From: Nymphaea colorata
Taxonomy: Eukaryota > Streptophyta > Magnoliopsida > Nymphaeales > Nymphaeaceae
Reading direction: 5' to 3'
DNA: 64,000 bases
Assembly: GCF_008831285.2 (NCBI RefSeq)
Contig: NC_045139.1
Location: 31,717,706-31,781,705 of the forward strand
A program made the position numbers and the translations under genes. Positions 35,490 to 45,554 of the stretch are shown here, in pieces; within the stretch, counting starts at the first letter, position 1; each line of letters begins with the position of its first letter. Below the pieces are notes generated by a model, which saw nothing but the letters and a program-made list of their open reading frames with translations, was not told the origin of the DNA and did not search any database.

Positions 35490-35675
35490 AGTGGCCGAGC
35501 CACATGTAAGCTTGTGTGGGCAGTTGCTCATACTAGCCTTTTAAAAGTTTATTATTTTTCCGTTTCCATCTTTAAATATTTACTTATATATGTATGTAAG
35601 TGCACTTTCATATATAAGGATTTCTAAACCAGTGCCCTGCCTCCACACAATTTTTCTAGCTCTACCTCTATCAAT
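35490..35675. mobile_element. Possible diverged hAT-like MITE
   Basis: The left end is CAGTGGCCGAGCC. The right end, reverse-complemented, gives GATAGAGGTAGAGCTAGAAA, similar to the family A start. The inside differs from families A and B. Confidence 0.4.
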
Positions 35676-36249
35676 AGTCTAGCTTGGAGCATGACAGTAT
35701 GAAAAATAAAAGGACAATATTGACAACATATTAGGATGGATTATGATGCTTTCAGTGATAGATTTTTAACTTCTAGCTATCTGGCAATATCTCACATCTA
35801 ACAATTTTGAATCCTCCTTTATATTTATAAATGTGTGTGTGCATGCACATTGCTCACGCATGTGGGTCCCTCCAATTTATGAGTGCTATTATACAATTAT
35901 TGCCATTGCACAATTATTGAATCAATCAATAATATTTGTGGACACACACATATATGACTGATTGGTATCTCTCAAACAACTTAAATTGAGAAGGGACCTA
36001 AAACTTTTATTATCTAAATGAAGATGTTGTAACTTAATTATGCATGTTACTGCTTGTTCATGAAAAGAAATGCATTTGTTCAAGTTGATTTATAATATCG
36101 CTTAGTTTTTCAAATATCCATTGTTAGTGCCATAGGAGCCGTGTGTCTCTTACAAAATCAATAATAACGATCACAACCCCGTTCAAGGGGGAGCATGCTT
36201 TCCAAAGCCAGTACTTAAATTGCACCTTAAGTCTATTATACCGAGTTTA
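35676..36249. other. Intergenic, no gene seen
   Basis: Nothing supported. One GGGGGAGCATG motif near 36187 was noted without further retroelement signs. Confidence 0.35.
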
Positions 36250-37140
36250 ATGGAAGTAAGGGTGGGCCTACTAGCAAGGCCCGGATCGGGTCTGCAATTT
36301 TACCTAAGGGCCAGTCTGATACGATAATGGGTAGACCTGGGCTGGGTCCTAGAGTCTGATTTAAGAGTTTGATTTAGCTTCACATGTTAAATTGTTAATA
36401 CAGATGCTTTGCTAATATGATTTAATTTTTTATTTACCTTCATATATGTTAATATAGTTATATCCTTAAGGAGCATTGAGAGTTTAATTTACCAAAATGA
36501 AGAGTTGCATCAATATGAATTATGCCTTTGGATTTATATTGCACTACTCTAGCTTGCGAGCACATTATAAGACTCTAAAGCTTCAGAATGCCCCCCTGCC
36601 GCGTGAACGACCCACTGGAGCAAAAATTAAAGCAAACTAAAACAGGAGGATAATGGGCAGAGGGTCCAGTTTCACTACAAAAAAACAGGCCACTGCCATT
36701 GGCGCCGCTGCAGATGATGGGGACGCAGACGCCTGGCCAGCAGTGGTCCTGTGGTGCCTGAGCAGAAGGGCAATGGGCCCGAGGAGGGAGGAGTCGGACT
36801 TGAGGCCGCAGAGGGCGGCGATGGGAGAGAGTCGACGCATTCTTCGGGAAAATACCGTAAGAGGAGGAAAGAGAAAAAAGAATTCGGGACGAAAAGCCGC
36901 AGGGGAAGAAAGGAGAAATTTTTGGGTGGAATAACGGAAACAGCTATTACCGGTGGAAATCATCACCGCTATATTTCAGTACTCACCGCGATCGCACCCT
37001 TTTTTTTGGCAGTCCCTGCTACCTGCCGTTTAAACCCGGGCTAACCCAGCATAAAATTAAGTGGACTGGTGACAAGCCCAGTATAAGCCCAATAGGGCGA
37101 ACTGCACCATAATAGGTGGGCCAACGAGTTGGCCTAGCCT
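36250..37140. other. GC-rich island inside a possible transposon
   Basis: 36640-36990 is GC-rich against AT-rich flanks and open on both strands (93 codons plus, 109 codons minus), with no recognised protein. Near its left side is CACTACAAAAAAACAGG (36673), resembling a CACTA terminus. GGCCC-rich stretches at 36260-36360 and 37035-37130 flank it. A matching opposite end was not found. It may be a captured gene fragment or an old element. Confidence 0.35.
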
Positions 37141-38310
37141 CATGCACTATCCCTCAATGGAACTTCTCTGTATTGTTTCAATTTTATCGGATGCCTTCAA
37201 GAGACCCTTGAATGAAACTTGCTAATATCCATCGAAAGGCCACTGGAAACTAGTTGTTGGCTCATAAACATGTTCAAGAGGGGCATATGTGGAGAACATG
37301 AGATTGATGGATGTGATGCTATTGGGAGACAACATCAGAAACCACCATTTGAAAGTGGTTTGTCTGCGGTGCTATAAGCTTCTAAATGATTGACATCTTG
37401 ATCTTATAAAAGCCTTTGACACGTTCAGATTTTTATTGAACAGAAAATCCATATTCATAGTGTTTATACAGTAAATACACTAATTGCAACCAATATCCTA
37501 GCGGGTAGATCTGGTGTGGACCATGGCCCAAGTAGAATTATTCATTGAGCATTAACATTTATTATGCATTGAGAATTGTTATTTAACTCGTGTGACTGTT
37601 GTTTTAAGTAGAAAGAGACAAAGAGGGGAGGACACAACTAACAAACCTAGCCTGAAATAACATACCTCTTATCTCTTAACTCAAAGCGCAACGCCCATGA
37701 AAATTGAATAGAGATGCATCAAATACATGCCTCTTGCCCGACCAGCTATGCTACAAACGGGTGAGGTTGAGAGAGAGAGGAAAAAAAAGAAAAGAAAAGG
37801 GGGGAGAGAAGGGATAACCAACAAACCTGTCTGGCTAATGTCTCTCTGGCAAACTCTCAATAACAACAAAAGAATAGCGACCGTGGGAATCAAACAAGAA
37901 ACACTCAAAGACTGCCTTTGGCTCGACCAGCTACACACGCTACTCCCCTTTCGGTGAGAGAGTATTTTGAAACAAGTGATTGAAACCAATTGAGGGATAA
38001 TATGCTTGTAAACAAGTTGGGGAAGCACAAGAAGATTGTTCCCTGTTTCTTCTGTTCAAAAACAGAAGTTGGTAACACATGTATTGGTAATATATACACA
38101 CACAAATGCACGTAATCAAAATTGAGGCAGCAGTGAATCACCACACATCATACTAAAACTCGTTCTCATCATTCAGATATGTATGTTTCCGTTTCATAAA
38201 TCACATCTTGTTATGGAGAACGGTATGTTAAAGACAATGAAGATCATTGTTTTCTTGCATCAAACTTTCAAATTTAGAATTGAAAATTTAATCCCATTGT
38301 CAAATTAAAC
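37141..38310. other. Intergenic, no gene seen
   Basis: A purine-rich patch at 37760-37815. Short open frames on both strands have no recognisable content. Confidence 0.35.
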
Positions 38311-38644
38311 GCCTATATGGAGTGTAATATTGTGATCCAAGAAGCCAATTGAACTGAAACGGATTTGAGATTGAGAAAGCATTGATACACTTGTGGCGTG
38401 AGCATTATGGGTGATATCCTTAAAATACTGACAAAAGCTATTGAAATCAGCAGTTGATATTCAAAAGAATTCTCTAGAGACCTCGGGAACCAGATGCCAA
38501 ACATGGGCATGCAGAAGCTCACGAGGCCTTTGTGCATTAATCTTTTTCGGAAAGCAATTGGAATCATATGAAGCTAGCAGCTTTAATTTATAAAAAATTG
38601 CATGTTCTATCTTCAAGAATCTTGAATCATATGTTCTTCTTTTT

Positions 38645-38863
38645 TTATGGGCAAATAAAGCTGTTGACTTTAGATGCCACAGGGTCTTTGGGTAGCTTTA
38701 TTTGGGTACCATGCTCTTTCAATCTCTCAGTCAAATCTGCAGCATCTGCGAGCAATATAAAAGCACGATCAGTGAATCGGTTCCTAGATAGTTGTGTAAT
38801 GACTGGTGCTTGTGCAACGGCATTTGGAGAATGAAATTCAGTTAGAAAGAGAGAGCCGTTCTT
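38645..38863 (-). pseudogene. Coding-like remnant, possible exon or pseudogene fragment
   Basis: On the minus strand 72 sense codons end in TAA, with no ATG. The product has balanced soluble-protein composition (for example RNRFTDRAFILLADAADL then TERLKEHGTQIKLPKDP), unlike the low-complexity shadow frames nearby. A second stretch at about 38460-38545 (INAQRPRELLHAHVWHLVPE) follows in the same direction. I cannot assign a family. It could be a degenerate gene, a captured exon or chance. Confidence 0.3.
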
Positions 38864-39098
38864 TTATAGAACGAGTTCGAGAGCAGAAGACAGAGTGGTG
38901 GGACAGCTACTTTTTTCATGTGTTCCTGTTTTCTGTTTGGGTTGTATAAATATATATAAACGGAAACGCCATTCTTCCTTTACAAACGTTCTCAGAGAAA
39001 GGAAGAGGGTATAAATATATATAGTACCCTGTATAAAACCATATGCATGCGATCGTTGGCCGATACTCTCAAGGTGGTGACTTGAACTCATTCTTTAA
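38864..39098. other. Intergenic, no gene seen
   Basis: Nothing supported. Confidence 0.3.
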
Positions 39099-39351
39099 GA
39101 GGGCATTTGTCAGCCTCAGATTTGAGATTCTAAGCGTTTAAGCGCCGTAGATTTAAGATCTAATCTTCCTCCCTCAGATCTTAAATCCGACTTTTTATCA
39201 ATGCAAAAAAGTAAACTAAAAATCTTAAATATCTTTAGTTTGCGGAACCATAGACTTTACCATGAATCTTTTGCCATATTAACAAAAGCATGTCACTTCG
39301 AATCCACATTAAACCCATTGACTTTTCAAATCTAAAGTAATCAAATGACCC
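39099..39351. mobile_element. PIF/Harbinger-like MITE, 253 bp
   Basis: Left end GAGGGCATTTG; right end, reverse-complemented, GGGTCATTTG. TTTAA lies on both sides (39094-39098 and 39352-39356), containing the TAA expected for this superfamily. Non-coding. Confidence 0.55.
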
Positions 39352-39669
39352 TTTAATGATTGTAAGTAGCTACACAAGCTTCCAAGCTGCTGATACGATG
39401 AATCAGCTTCAGTTGCAGCAGTCATGATTAATAGGCAAAAAAGTTAAAAATTTTGATTAAAAAAAAAAAAGAAATAACCTATGAAAATAATTTAGAAAAA
39501 ATACTCTTAAAATATTTCAAAATAACTAAAGATCAGTTATACATGCCATTCTTGAACCGACCACACAAACTGAACCAGTTTGCTACAGATTTCATTTGAA
39601 TCGGTTGACTCTCGCAAAGTTGATTTAGAGAAATCTTATATTAATATCATTTTCTTCTAATGTACATTA

Positions 39670-39802
39670 GAGGGCATTTGGTAACGGGAACACTGCATTC
39701 TTGGTGTAACTGTATGCGTGATATGTTCATAACGCGATCAATGGACACATTCAAGAATCATTTCGTTCAAAGATTGCAACATTCCTGTTACCAAACATCC
39801 TC
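39670..39802. mobile_element. PIF/Harbinger-like (Tourist-type) MITE, 133 bp
   Basis: Terminal inverted repeats GAGGGCATTTGGTAACGGG and GAGGATGTTTGGTAACAGG, about 16 of 19 matching, with the 3-bp duplication TTA on both sides (39667-39669, 39803-39805). Confidence 0.8.
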
Positions 39803-40329
39803 TTAATCCCTACGGATCATAATTCCAAGTCTGCAACCTTTAGATAATTATTAAGCGCATGTAATCTTCCTTGTGCAAGCCAAAGCAAGGTTTGGATTAC
39901 GAGGTCAAAGCAGTTTTCCTTTTCTCCTTGATAGAAAATCAGACTCATTGGATTCAGCTCATTTTGAGTGCAAATGGTTAAAGCCAACATCATTCTACTT
40001 CGACATTGCAGCAATAGCCATTCTAAGAATATAGACATTTACAAGCTTCTACATAAGAAAAATGTAAACATATTGTAATCCATATATAGCTGCTTGTAGA
40101 TAAAGCGCATTTGATAAGATAAACATTGATTTGCATGACTTAAGAGGCATCTTTTAAGAGCATCATATATTATTGTTCCGGGGAATGCGATGTGATTACA
40201 TCTAGCATTTAATTAAATTTAAGAACATGTTCTATATATAGTGACGACATTATTAATTTCCTGGAGCCTACAAATGCAAAGATCTAGTTTTGGTCGCACC
40301 TTTTTTAGGGACATGAGAACTTCTAAAAG
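39803..40329. other. AT-rich intergenic DNA, no gene seen
   Basis: Nothing supported. Confidence 0.35.
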
Positions 40330-40455
40330 CATTTAATGACCATAAAAATATTTTAATGTGCATTATCGACCACTTATACATCTAAAATCAAACATTTAAT
40401 GACCATAAAAATATTTTAAGGTGCACTATCGACCACTTATACATCTAAAATCAAA
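40330..40455. repeat. Tandem duplication, 63-bp unit
   Basis: CATTTAATGACCATAAAAAT at 40330 recurs at 40393. The copies differ at only a few bases. Confidence 0.88.
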
Positions 40456-40533
40456 CATGTACAGACAATTTTTTCCCCAGAAATACTTCACCATACTAAA
40501 ATTAACTTAAAACTTCAAGGGTGAAATTTCAGT

Positions 40534-40821
40534 CACTACAGAACCATTAGTAACACATGATATTTGTTGTAAAATATATTCATTGCTAAATAACTTTACC
40601 AATGAAAAAGAGTGGGTGACAAGGTCTGTTACTAAAAGTCACGACACTGAATCCATTAACAACAAAAATGGTTTTTGTTACTAAAAGATTGAGCATCACC
40701 AACTAATACTTTTCGTTACTAATTATTTTATAACTACAAAAAGTTTATGTTGCAAATTAATGGTTTGTAGGGAGCAGAACATACATGTCCTGCCTTGCTA
40801 AAGGTTAAAATTATTGTAGTG
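40534..40821. mobile_element. CACTA-type miniature element, 288 bp
   Basis: Begins CACTACAGAACC and ends ATTATTGTAGTG, whose complement is CACTACAATAAT. Flanked by the 3-bp duplication AGT (40531-40533 and 40822-40824), as for CACTA (En/Spm) elements. The inside has repeated GTTACTAA/TTAGTAAC words in both orientations, like subterminal transposase sites. No transposase. Confidence 0.8.
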
Positions 40822-40824
40822 AGT

Positions 40825-41400
40825 GAAAAAGGTCAAAATCAAGAGATCGATCTAACTCTTTTTATTTTCTTTGAATAATCCCTCTATATGTAACACGAAA
40901 ATTTCATTTTTGAAAACTTAAAAAATTTTCGTGCTATCATATGCCCAAATAAGTTTTCCTACTGCTATTTCCATGAGACTAGATCTGAGGTTTCTCTACA
41001 ACTTTTTAGAAAAAAAATAATGCTAATAATATGAAATTTCTCCCTTTTGACACGTGCCTACCACCAGAAGAATCCTTTATATATGCCAAAAAATAAGGAC
41101 TACATGAGGAATATTTATTTCAAATATAAAACGACTATAAGTGATAAAGACGACCATGAAGTCGGTAATAACAAATGATATACATTTATATCTCTTGCCC
41201 TTGATCTTAATCTAAGATTTCGGCCTTGGACTATTATTTCCCGATATAGCTATGGATTTATTTGCACTTATGCACAGAGACTTGATCCAGTTTGGTGTGC
41301 AAACAGCTGCAGGTGGAGTGATTAGGGAAAACAATCTTAATTAGTGGGGGTGGGGGGATTTTCTCATAAAAATCCCATTAATGCACCTTTGGTAGGTAAT
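40825..41400. other. Intergenic, no gene seen
   Basis: Nothing supported. Confidence 0.35.
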
Positions 41401-41546
41401 ATAGATCCAAGGTGATTTGAGATTTATAGATCTAAGAATGGATTTTAGTATTCTAGATTTTGGATCCGTGTTTCCTCTCCAATACAAGATTCTCAACTAT
41501 CTCAAATCACCTTAGATCTATAAATCTCAAATCACCTTGGATCTAT
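41401..41546. repeat. Foldback structure, 36-bp perfect inverted arms
   Basis: Arms 41401-41436 and 41511-41546 are exact reverse complements, extending one more base outward to 41400/41547, around a 74-nt spacer. Part of the arm (CTCAAATCACCTTAGATC) is present again as an overlapping direct copy on the right side. Non-coding. Confidence 0.85.
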
Positions 41547-41688
41547 AATGTGAGGGAAAGAGTGAAGCTTAAAAGAGAAGGTCGCAAATGTTTTATATGA
41601 GAAATTTCTCTACCTGCCCCCAACTTTGGCTTAAAACATTAGTGGGACATCTATTTAACCAATTGGATGGATTTTTTGTCCAAGGGTT

Positions 41689-41882
41689 TGGGGGCAGAGC
41701 CAGAAATTTTTCATAAGGAGGACAAATTAAAGTTTCTAAATTTTGACATGACCAAAATATCATTTTTCAAAATTTTTATATAAGACAAGTAAAATTTTCT
41801 AAAATTTACATATAAATTTTCTAAAAAAAAAAAATTGAGGTGGGGTAACGGCCCATATGTCCTTCCCTTGCCTCCACCCCTA
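41689..41882 (+). mobile_element. hAT-like MITE, family A, 194 bp, perfect target duplication
   Basis: Begins TGGGGGCAGAGCC and ends GCCTCCACCCCTA. Identical 8-mers CAAGGGTT at 41681-41688 and 41883-41890. The core matches the 6207 and 3683 copies. Confidence 0.9.
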
Positions 41883-41890
41883 CAAGGGTT

Positions 41891-42670
41891 TGAGTTTGGA
41901 AACATTGATACAATCACATGTGAGCTTGTGCGGATAGTTGCCTTCATGAACTTGCAGGTTTAATTAGCCAGAAATTCCCTTTTACCCCCAGAATTGGACG
42001 TCAAATCTGAAATTTAGGTCACATATTGAGGAACTCAACTCCCAGTTTTAAAATCATGACCTGAAATCATGTGTTTGTTTATTCTGGTAGTTCCACATAA
42101 AAAGGATTCCAAATCAGCCTTGGATTTGAGATCCGAGGCTATTGAACACTTCTACAATTAGCTTTTTTGAACAATCTCAAAGCGCCATGCATAATCTCAC
42201 CTTGCCAATAGAAAACAAAAAGAAAACCTAATTTAGTTCGATTCCAATTGGCAGTACTTATCCGGACTGCAAATGATAGCATACACTAATTTTACACTAA
42301 TTTCAAGTTGAAGGGAGTAACCGTAAGTTTTCTTAGATCCTCAAACAGCCATGAACTCGTACAAAAGCGAGGTGGGGCTTCTACTCTTCGGGTTTCAATG
42401 CCTAATTTCATCCTTAAAATCAATGAGAGTTTGAGAGCACCTTACACGGTTTTCCACAACTACCCACTTTCCCAAAAGAGAATAAAGTTCACCTTCAAAT
42501 CAAGAATTCATTATTTAATTAAAAAAAAATTGAACTTCTTGTAGGCTGAATTGGTATATCACACTGTTCATGATTGAAATGCTTTAATTAATGACTAAGC
42601 ACCAATAAGCCACAAGGCAACAAAATTTGATGATGCGAGAAAGCATTAATTCTCGTCTAAGCACGCTTAT
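41891..42670. other. Intergenic, no gene seen
   Basis: A 78-codon open frame at 42308-42544 has no recognised motif or flanking exons. Confidence 0.35.
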
Positions 42671-42675
42671 CACTA

Positions 42676-42769
42676 GACTTTATTATCGTGCTTATCATGT
42701 TATTGGTTTTGTCACAAGAAAAGACTTTATTATCGTGCTTATCATGTTATTGGTTTTGTCACAAGAAAA
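42676..42769. repeat. Tandem duplication, 47-bp unit
   Basis: GACTTTATTATCGTGCTTAT at 42676 recurs at 42723. The two units are essentially identical. Confidence 0.9.
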
Positions 42770-43281
42770 GGTGTTAAGGACTATGCATCCCTTTCTATAG
42801 GAGCACTTTGCATGACTTCTCATGTTGCTCTCTTCATTACAATATCAAAAAAAATGTAGGCAAGGTTTTTATTGCTTTGCGTACTAATTTAATGTCAACA
42901 AAATACTTGTGACTTTTTTAAGCCCTCTCAGGACAAAGAAGTATATATAAATGACACCTAACTTTTAATGGTACAAAAGAAATGTGAAAGAAACTTGGGG
43001 GCATTTTAGATAACATATTCAAAACCCATGTTTTGTGATTTTTTTTTTGTCGAGCTTTTGAAAAATAGTTTTTGTGTTCGAGTGAGTGACACAACCAAAA
43101 CACAATTTTTTTTGTGAAACCCTACTTTTGAAAACCGATTTTTATTAATTTTTTTTCTTAAACTCAAGTTTGATGTCACCCAAACACTTAAAAAAACTCT
43201 ATTTTAGAGTGCCATCCATACACCCCACTCAAACTTGAATGTTTTTTTGTTACACTAAGCACTTTTTTGTTAGAACACTAA
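42770..43281. other. Intergenic, possible transposon remnant
   Basis: 42999-43230 has words (GGGGGCATTTTAGATAAC, CACCCAAACACTT) close to the Harbinger-like element that follows, probably an older relative. No gene. Confidence 0.35.
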
Positions 43282-43562
43282 GGGGGTTTGGATGACACTC
43301 TCTTCTAACCCAATTTTATAAAAACTTGGTTTTAAACCGAGTTTTTTAATGAGTTTTAGAAACCTTGTTTTTTTTTTTGTTTGGATGACACATCTAAAAC
43401 CTGGTTTTTTAATAACTTATAATGGCCATGGTTTTCCATTCCCATTTACAAATCAGGTTTTCTTAAAATTGGGTTTTCCTCAAACTCAGTTTTAATAATA
43501 CCCAAACACTCCCATAACCTGATTTTTGAAGAAAAACTTAGTTTTGAAATGTGAACACCCCC
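43282..43562. mobile_element. PIF/Harbinger-like MITE, 281 bp
   Basis: Left end GGGGGTTTGGATGACAC; right end, reverse-complemented, GGGGGTGTTCACATT. TAA lies on both sides (43279-43281 and 43563-43565). The inside is A/T-rich with repeated AAACTTGGTTTT-type words. Non-coding. Confidence 0.7.
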
Positions 43563-43565
43563 TAA

Positions 43566-45170
43566 AACTAATGTGTTTGCTATTTTTTTTTTTATTTGTT
43601 GCCTCAGACTAGTTACGACATGTTCTTCATTCCTTTAATTTCTTGATTCCCAAAAGAAATTAGTAACGGAAACTTTTGTGGAGCCTGAATTAATGCGTAT
43701 CCTTGTCGCGTTCACGGAGTAAAAAAGTCACAACCAAACAACTCCCAACTTGTTCTTTCGTGTGCGATTGTCCTTCTTTGCTCTTTATCATCCTGATCAT
43801 CAAAATGTTTTGGAACTTCCAAAAATTCTATAGTATGGATGTATCTGTTTCCGGAAATTGCCCTACTTAGTACTATTATTGGATTGATCCACGAATCAGG
43901 GTTGTGAATGAGAGGCTGCTGTTCATCAGCCCGATTTGGATGCAAGAATAGATACTGAGGTTGAGCTAAAGTTTTTAAAGAAATATAGTTTCTTTGGTCG
44001 CAAACAAAATTTTAGATATTTCAAATATTTACAATTGAGATGCATGAAAAGTGAAAGCTCGTATCTTTTCCATTGTCTTAAGGGTTGAGGGCTGCTTTAG
44101 GACTTGAATGGTCACACATCTTTTTTAGTGTTTCCAGGGTTTAGGGCTGCTTTACGACTTGAATGTTCACACAATATAAACTCAGCTTACCCCAATTGCG
44201 CTTAGAGACTCGCTTACATATAAATGTTATTTATTATGCAGCAACAAGTATATTTGACTACATTTTTTGGTGGGTAGGCTTTTGATCTCTGTGAAGGGGG
44301 AGCTTGAAGAGTACCAAGGGGAAGATATTGGATGAAATTTGAATTCTCCCCTTTTAGTACTTGAGCTTCCATTGGTGTTCTCCTATTCTAAGAGTATTAA
44401 TCCGAAGATTCTGAATAGAAATGATATAATTAAACTTTCTTTTCTCGAAGGCCTTTCTTTATACCAAAAAAATGTCTATCATGGAAGCAATCGTGATTCA
44501 AATCCCAAGAAGTATCACTCTTGATCAAAGTTCAGTTCCAGGCGTGTTTTCAAAGTAAGAAGGTACCTTGCACTCAAAACCCTTTTAGTTCTGCTCTTAA
44601 AACGATTTTATGTTTGACATTTCTATTCTAATTCATTAGGAAAATGTGGCACTTTTTACACTTGGATTTAAAACTGGCTGCAAAATTTTTTTTTAATAAA
44701 ACAAGTCGAAATTAGCGGCATTCATATGATTATATTGAAACCAAGATCCGATCCATTAACATATGTTGTAATTAGTCAATAGCTAAACTATAATTTCGTG
44801 ATTTGATTTAAAGTAATCAACCCCGTAATCTAGGAGGAGGAGGAGAAAGGAGGGTTAGCTAGATTCAAGGTACTTGAGTCATTTTCGAGTCCAAAAGGAG
44901 GAGACCAATTTGGTTGAATCTCGTGACTCGCCCTCTTTGCAGAAAAAACGGGAGAAAAACGATTTCCACAAAATGCAAGTTCTTCTTCTTCTATCAGAAA
45001 TATTATCAGAAATATGGGAGAGGAAAAAGAAAAAGATGGGAAAATTCGGGAATTTCGAAGGCCAGGATCTTCCGAGGTCGCGCCATGTCGTCTAGAGGTG
45101 TGTGAGAAGCCGCCAATAGAAGAGCTCCAAGTAGCCACGTGGGCAACCGCCCCACACAACCCACCTGCAA
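43566..45170. other. Upstream intergenic region of the kinase gene
   Basis: No supported gene. A 77-codon minus-strand frame at 43712-43945 and frames at 44830-45159 have no recognised family. Composition becomes GC-richer from about 44830 toward the kinase leader. Confidence 0.35.
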
Positions 45171-45337
45171 AGGGCCAAAGCTCCGACTCCTCTAATGGCA
45201 GTCAACGCTTGATAAGAGATAGAAAGGGAGAGAGAGTGTGAGAGGGAGAGAGAGAGAACGGTGTCCCTTTGCAAAATCTGAGATTGTTCCCGTTTTATCT
45301 TCTCTGGAGTCCTTTTGCACAGAAGGGGACAGCCCAA

Positions 45338-45400
45338 ATGGTTGGCCTTTTTGTGGGCTCTAGGATTGTGGTGAATTTGGCGAATTGGGTTTCTAATTAG
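45338..45400 (+). CDS. Upstream ORF 1 (20 codons) in the kinase leader
   Basis: ATG at 45338 to TAG at 45398-45400, all within the presumed leader and ending before the main start. A short leader peptide of this kind can reduce main-ORF initiation. Its relevance depends on where transcription begins, which is not known. Confidence 0.3.
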   Translation: MVGLFVGSRIVVNLANWVSN

Positions 45401-45488
45401 ATCGTGGAGGGCAGAGATTTTTCACTTTCCCTGTTTTTCTTTTCGCGGTTTTTCTTCTCTCTTCTTTTTGGGTGATCTTTTGTGTTGC

Positions 45489-45512
45489 ATGGGTAGCGGT
45501 TATTTTTGTTAA
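45489..45512 (+). CDS. Upstream ORF 2 (7 codons) in the kinase leader
   Basis: ATG GGT start at 45489, TAA at 45510-45512, 42 bp before the main ATG. A G at +4 makes the start context reasonable. Short enough to permit reinitiation. Confidence 0.3.
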   Translation: MGSGYFC

Positions 45513-45554
45513 TTTGTTGGAGAACGATAGAGTGGCGGCTAGGGAATTGAGGGG

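Larger units (their letters stand above)
45171..45554 (+). promoter_or_regulatory. Probable 5' leader of the kinase gene, GA-rich, with two upstream ORFs
   Basis: A GA-rich tract at 45224-45260 is followed by T-rich leader-like sequence without introns. Two upstream ORFs lie before the main ATG. No TATA box was identified, so the transcription start is approximate. Confidence 0.45.

Noticed and set aside
44830-45241. Overlapping frames on both strands upstream of the kinase
   Set aside because: No recognised protein and no in-phase exons; the region reads as promoter and leader.
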